The notes beneath the pieces were generated by a model. The model was not told the origin of the DNA and did not search any database. It saw only the letters and a program-made list of their open reading frames with translations. A DNA stretch of 64,000 nucleotides. It comes from Winogradskyella vidalii (GTDB taxonomy: Bacteria > Bacteroidota > Bacteroidia > Flavobacteriales > Flavobacteriaceae). Positions within the stretch are counted from its first letter, which is position 1; each line of letters starts with the position of its first letter. Positions 60,854-64,000 of the stretch are shown piece by piece. Made by a program: the position numbers and the translations under genes. Where the stretch lies: NCBI RefSeq assembly GCF_013403955.1, contig NZ_JABFDG010000001.1, forward strand, positions 124,001-188,000, in the 5' to 3' direction.

Positions 60854-62272
60854 ATGAAAACACTTTTAAAATACGCTATAATATTAATGCTATTTTCTGC
60901 TGTTCAGCCAGTAGAAGCACAACTATTTAAAAAGCTGAAAAAGAAAGTTGAAAAGAAATTAGAACAAAAAGCAGAAGCCAAAATTGATAAAACCATAGAT
61001 AAAACGATTGATGATGTCACGTCTGAAAAGAAAAAGGATACCCCAAAATCTTCCGACGAACCTGAGAAATCATTAGAAATAGCAAGCTCTACTGCGGATT
61101 ACGGCGATGTTATTCTTACCCATGCCAATACTTTTGGTGCGGTTCAGATTGCTGAAGTCGGAAAAATAAAAGCCACACAAACCAATTCACAATGGCGCTT
61201 TACAGGATCGTGGTGGTCTCATGATGCCGATATACATGATGGTTTTGTGCTTACCATCCCTACCGAAGCGAATTTAAGACATGATGCTGAAACCGATACC
61301 GACGGCGTAAAGCGCAGTTTTAAAATTCCTGAAGAAGCTACGCTCAAATTATCGTACGATCCTGATTTATTGCATTACGAAGATTCTGGAGACGATTTTA
61401 AAAAAGCAGTTTCCGATAATTATCAAAGTTACAATGTCTCAAAAGGACAAGTTACTATCGATGTGCTAACGGAAGGCGCTATTCAAATTTCGTTTGATGG
61501 AAAAGTAAGTTTAAAAAAAATACTAAGGCACAGTGCTAACTCTGAAGACTATTCTGAAACCTATTTTGAATCTACCGTAATAGGAGGTATTGATGCTGAA
61601 AGTCCAGAATTTTTTAACCAAACCTCAGTGGTTAAAACAGAAGACTCTAATGAAAGCGGATGGAGTGGCTCGGAACAACAAAATACCAATTCAACCGCAG
61701 TTGCTGGGGTGTATCAATTTACGTTTGAAACTAAAGTTAAGGTCACCAATATTGATGATGCTAACGAAACCTATAAGATGTCTTATTTGTTAAATCCTAA
61801 TGAAAATTATATGGGCTTAATGGTTGATATGAGTGACTATTCAGATGAAGAAATGGAAGGTGAATCTGTAATCGTTATGGATGATGGCAATACACACATT
61901 TTTGTGGATACTGCTGGTATGAAAATGCAAATGTCCCAAAATATGATGGGCGGACAGCAAATGCAAAACCCTACCGACCAAATGGCGAATTACGACTATT
62001 CTAAAATTAAAAAGACAGGAAAAACTAAAACGATACTTGGTGCAACCTGTTATGAATATGTGATGTCCGACAGTGAGGTTAAAATGACACTTTGGGTGGC
62101 ACCAGAAATTAATTTACCAAATTGGTTTATTCAAAATGACGCGGTTCTTAAGGGCTATATTATGGAATACACTATTCAATCTAAAGATGGTAACATGACA
62201 AGTGAAACTATTGCCATAAATGATAACATCGATAAGACAATCAATCCAAAGGATTATAAAAAAATGTTTTAA
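60854..62272 (+). CDS. Exported DUF4412-domain protein
   Basis: 472 residues. Signal peptide (ends in VEAQ), then a highly charged Lys/Glu stretch (about 24-70, FKKLKKKVEKKLEQKAEA) that may be a coiled coil, a beta-rich middle part, and a C-terminal DUF4412-like domain with ILGATCYEYVMSDSEVKMTL. Function unknown. Divergent from the second sigma factor and thus a candidate member of its regulon. Confidence 0.78.
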   Translation: MKTLLKYAIILMLFSAVQPVEAQLFKKLKKKVEKKLEQKAEAKIDKTIDKTIDDVTSEKKKDTPKSSDEPEKSLEIASSTADYGDVILTHANTFGAVQIAEVGKIKATQTNSQWRFTGSWWSHDADIHDGFVLTIPTEANLRHDAETDTDGVKRSFKIPEEATLKLSYDPDLLHYEDSGDDFKKAVSDNYQSYNVSKGQVTIDVLTEGAIQISFDGKVSLKKILRHSANSEDYSETYFESTVIGGIDAESPEFFNQTSVVKTEDSNESGWSGSEQQNTNSTAVAGVYQFTFETKVKVTNIDDANETYKMSYLLNPNENYMGLMVDMSDYSDEEMEGESVIVMDDGNTHIFVDTAGMKMQMSQNMMGGQQMQNPTDQMANYDYSKIKKTGKTKTILGATCYEYVMSDSEVKMTLWVAPEINLPNWFIQNDAVLKGYIMEYTIQSKDGNMTSETIAINDNIDKTINPKDYKKMF

Positions 62273-62289
62273 CCCCAATTTTAAAACCA

Positions 62290-63834
62290 ATGATTATGAT
62301 TAAAAAAATACTACCATTTATCTTATTACTGCCTGTTCTTAGTTTTTCTCAAACCTTCACGGTGCCAGATGCCAATTTTGAACAAGCTTTAATTGACCTT
62401 GGAATTGATGCAACATCACCAACCAATGCCATTGATGGAGAAGTAAATCTCTCAGCAGCGGTTACAGGTTCTTCTGTTTTAGATCTTACAGCTAAAAACA
62501 TATCAGACCTTACAGGAATTGAAAACTTTACGAGTTTAGAAGAGCTTGATTTAAAACATAATTTGCTGACAACAATTGATCTTTCTAATAATCTTCAATT
62601 AGAATGGTTGTCTGTTTTTGATAACAATCTAACCACATTAAATGTTAGCGCTCATTCAAACTTAGAACAACTTCATTGTAATTCAAATGCACTTACGGAA
62701 TTGATTTTACCTGTTATGTCCTCTTTAACATGGCTTGATTGTGGTTCAAATGAATTGAGTACTGTCGATTTTTCAAATTCTAGTGTACTCGACAAATTAG
62801 AGTGTCAGTTTAATACTTTTGAAACTTTAGATTTAAATGGTTTAGTGTCATTAACCGATTTAAATGCCCATAATTGCAACATAGAGACCGTTATTTTAGG
62901 CACTGCTACTGCGCTAGAGGATATTGATTTAGCATATAATAATTTAACGTTTTTGGATGTTACCAATCAGACTAATCTATCAAAGCTCAGATTAAGATCT
63001 AATGATTTGGTCAATTTAAATGCCCAAAATGGCGCGAATACGCTTATGAATAACGGTAGTAAGTTCGATATACAATACAATCCAAATTTAACATGTGTTC
63101 AAGTCGATGATGTTGATTTTAGTACTGATACATGGACATGGTTAGATTCTCAAACTTATTTTAGTACAAGCTGCACACCTTATAACAACGATTGTGTAAA
63201 TGCGGTTTCCATTGGGCTCGCATTAGACACACCAGGAACAACACAAAATGCAACGGAAGACATTAGCAACAATCCTGCTTGTCAAGAATCTGGTATCACA
63301 ATTTTAGATGTGTGGTATCAATTTATAGCGCCAGATTCAGGAAGTGTAACCATGACCATTTCTGCATCATCGTTAACTGGTAAAATTGCTATTTACGATA
63401 ATTGCGGCGCAACGAGCCCTTTAGATTGTGCAGCAGATGAGCTGCAAATAAATAACTTAAATGCAGGGCAAACCTATTATTTACAAGTTTGGTTAGAAGC
63501 ATCAGTTTCGGGTAGATCATCTACGCTAAATCAAGACGGTAATTTTGTGCTTAATGTTCAAGATACATCGGTATTATCTTTAGACACTATAGAACATGAG
63601 TCTAATGACATAAAGCTTCATCCCAATCCAGCAAAAGATGAGGTGACTATTAGCTCTAATAAAGTCATTACCAATTATGAAATCTTTGATATGACTGGTA
63701 AAATCATCTTGGCGCAATCAGGAATTCAAAACCTTAGTCATTCTATTTCAACCACGTCACTTTCAAAAGGCATTTACTTGATAAAAATTAAAGGCGAACA
63801 GCATTCAATCACCAAAAAATTAATCATTCAATAA
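62290..63834 (+). CDS. Leucine-rich repeat protein with type IX sorting domain
   Basis: 514 residues. Signal peptide (ends in LSFSQ), opening VPDANFEQALIDLGID as in many flavobacterial LRR proteins, eight to nine leucine-rich repeats (about 75-260), a domain like a pre-peptidase C-terminal domain (about 300-430, FIAPDSGSVTMTISAS, YYLQVWLEAS), and the type A sorting domain (HPNPAKDEVTI, YEIFDMTGKII, SKGIYLIKI). Exported to the surface, probably adhesive or binding. Starts 17 bp after the DUF4412 gene, likely co-transcribed. ATG 62296 is an alternative start. Confidence 0.85.
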   Translation: MIMIKKILPFILLLPVLSFSQTFTVPDANFEQALIDLGIDATSPTNAIDGEVNLSAAVTGSSVLDLTAKNISDLTGIENFTSLEELDLKHNLLTTIDLSNNLQLEWLSVFDNNLTTLNVSAHSNLEQLHCNSNALTELILPVMSSLTWLDCGSNELSTVDFSNSSVLDKLECQFNTFETLDLNGLVSLTDLNAHNCNIETVILGTATALEDIDLAYNNLTFLDVTNQTNLSKLRLRSNDLVNLNAQNGANTLMNNGSKFDIQYNPNLTCVQVDDVDFSTDTWTWLDSQTYFSTSCTPYNNDCVNAVSIGLALDTPGTTQNATEDISNNPACQESGITILDVWYQFIAPDSGSVTMTISASSLTGKIAIYDNCGATSPLDCAADELQINNLNAGQTYYLQVWLEASVSGRSSTLNQDGNFVLNVQDTSVLSLDTIEHESNDIKLHPNPAKDEVTISSNKVITNYEIFDMTGKIILAQSGIQNLSHSISTTSLSKGIYLIKIKGEQHSITKKLIIQ

Positions 63835-63843
63835 ACGATACTT

Positions 63844-64000
63844 ATGAAAATGAAACTGTTATTAAATTTAAGTCTATTCGCCCTATTGATGTCCTCATGT
63901 TTAGGAGATAAAAAAGTGGCGAACGTTGCTGAAATGAACGATACAAGCTTTGTGAATACCAATTTTAAGGGTAATCTCATTAACTATGCTAAGGGTATGA
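63844..64000 (+). CDS. Lipoprotein gene cut by the right window edge
   Basis: 52 codons visible from ATG 63844: MKMKLLLNLSLFALLMSSC, a lipoprotein signal with Cys19, then LGDKKVANVAEMNDTSF. It begins 9 bp after the stop of the LRR gene and so belongs to the same run. The mature protein is not seen, so no function can be given. Confidence 0.75.
   Translation, partial: MKMKLLLNLSLFALLMSSCLGDKKVANVAEMNDTSFVNTNFKGNLINYAKGM

Overview
The window looks like chromosome from a marine member of the Flavobacteriaceae (Bacteroidota). The evidence is low GC, Bacteroidota-type promoters (TAnnTTTG), proteins carrying type IX secretion sorting tails, SusC-like outer-membrane receptors, many LxxC-type lipoproteins, and E. 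coli-unlike housekeeping order. No prophage, insertion sequence or CRISPR array was seen; almost every gene is intact.

Layout. 1-5.2 kb: a TetR-controlled RND tripartite efflux operon (regulator, TolC-like channel, adaptor, pump; the pump runs off the left edge) with a perfect 11-bp inverted repeat over its promoter. 5.4-6.7 kb: a polyprenyl diphosphate synthase and a small conserved protein. 6.8-9.4 kb: an NO-stress module (Rrf2 regulator, RIC iron-sulfur repair protein, polytopic heme-copper-oxidase/NnrS-like protein). 9.4-20.3 kb, minus strand: a clade II nitrous oxide reduction cluster: lipoprotein cytochrome c, NosZ, a NosB-like membrane protein, NosL, NosD, NosF, NosY, three small unassigned secreted proteins and a copper-type TonB receptor. 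An identical or near-identical palindrome (GGATAAWTTTATCY) lies before the rrf2 gene, the ric gene and the cytochrome c gene, tying the two modules into one probable regulon.

20.6-25.3 kb: an outer-membrane barrel and sucA-sucB of the TCA cycle. 25.4-34.5 kb: the most unusual region. It holds a NarL-type response regulator flanked by repeated 18-bp palindromes, a retropepsin-like protease, a periplasmic membrane-anchored TPR-CHAT cysteine protease, a PKD/outer-membrane barrel protein, a lipoprotein and a small basic secreted protein. Divergent from these is an ECF sigma factor with a membrane TPR partner of anti-sigma topology. A second sigma/TPR-partner pair with the same architecture lies at 59.5-60.7 kb. 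I propose a protease-controlled envelope signalling system.

34.6-47.3 kb: tatD, asparaginase, tRNA-Ser(GGA), an ExbB/ExbD energiser operon, a PorT-family barrel, rpoN, asnS, an MMPL/RND exporter and a DUF5686-like barrel. 47.4-52.1 kb: the translation operon rplM-rpsI-rpsB-tsf-pyrH-frr with a remarkable palindromic hairpin between rpsB and tsf. 52.2-57.9 kb: UspA, threonylcarbamoyl-AMP synthase, ABC-F, and a YgiQ radical SAM enzyme preceded by a probable structured RNA. 58.1-64 kb: type IX-secreted proteins, the second sigma pair, a DUF4412 protein, an LRR protein and a truncated lipoprotein gene at the right edge.

All functions are assigned by reading motifs and family resemblance; no database search was possible. 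Start codons were moved from the longest ORF where a signal peptide, family start or promoter position argued for it.
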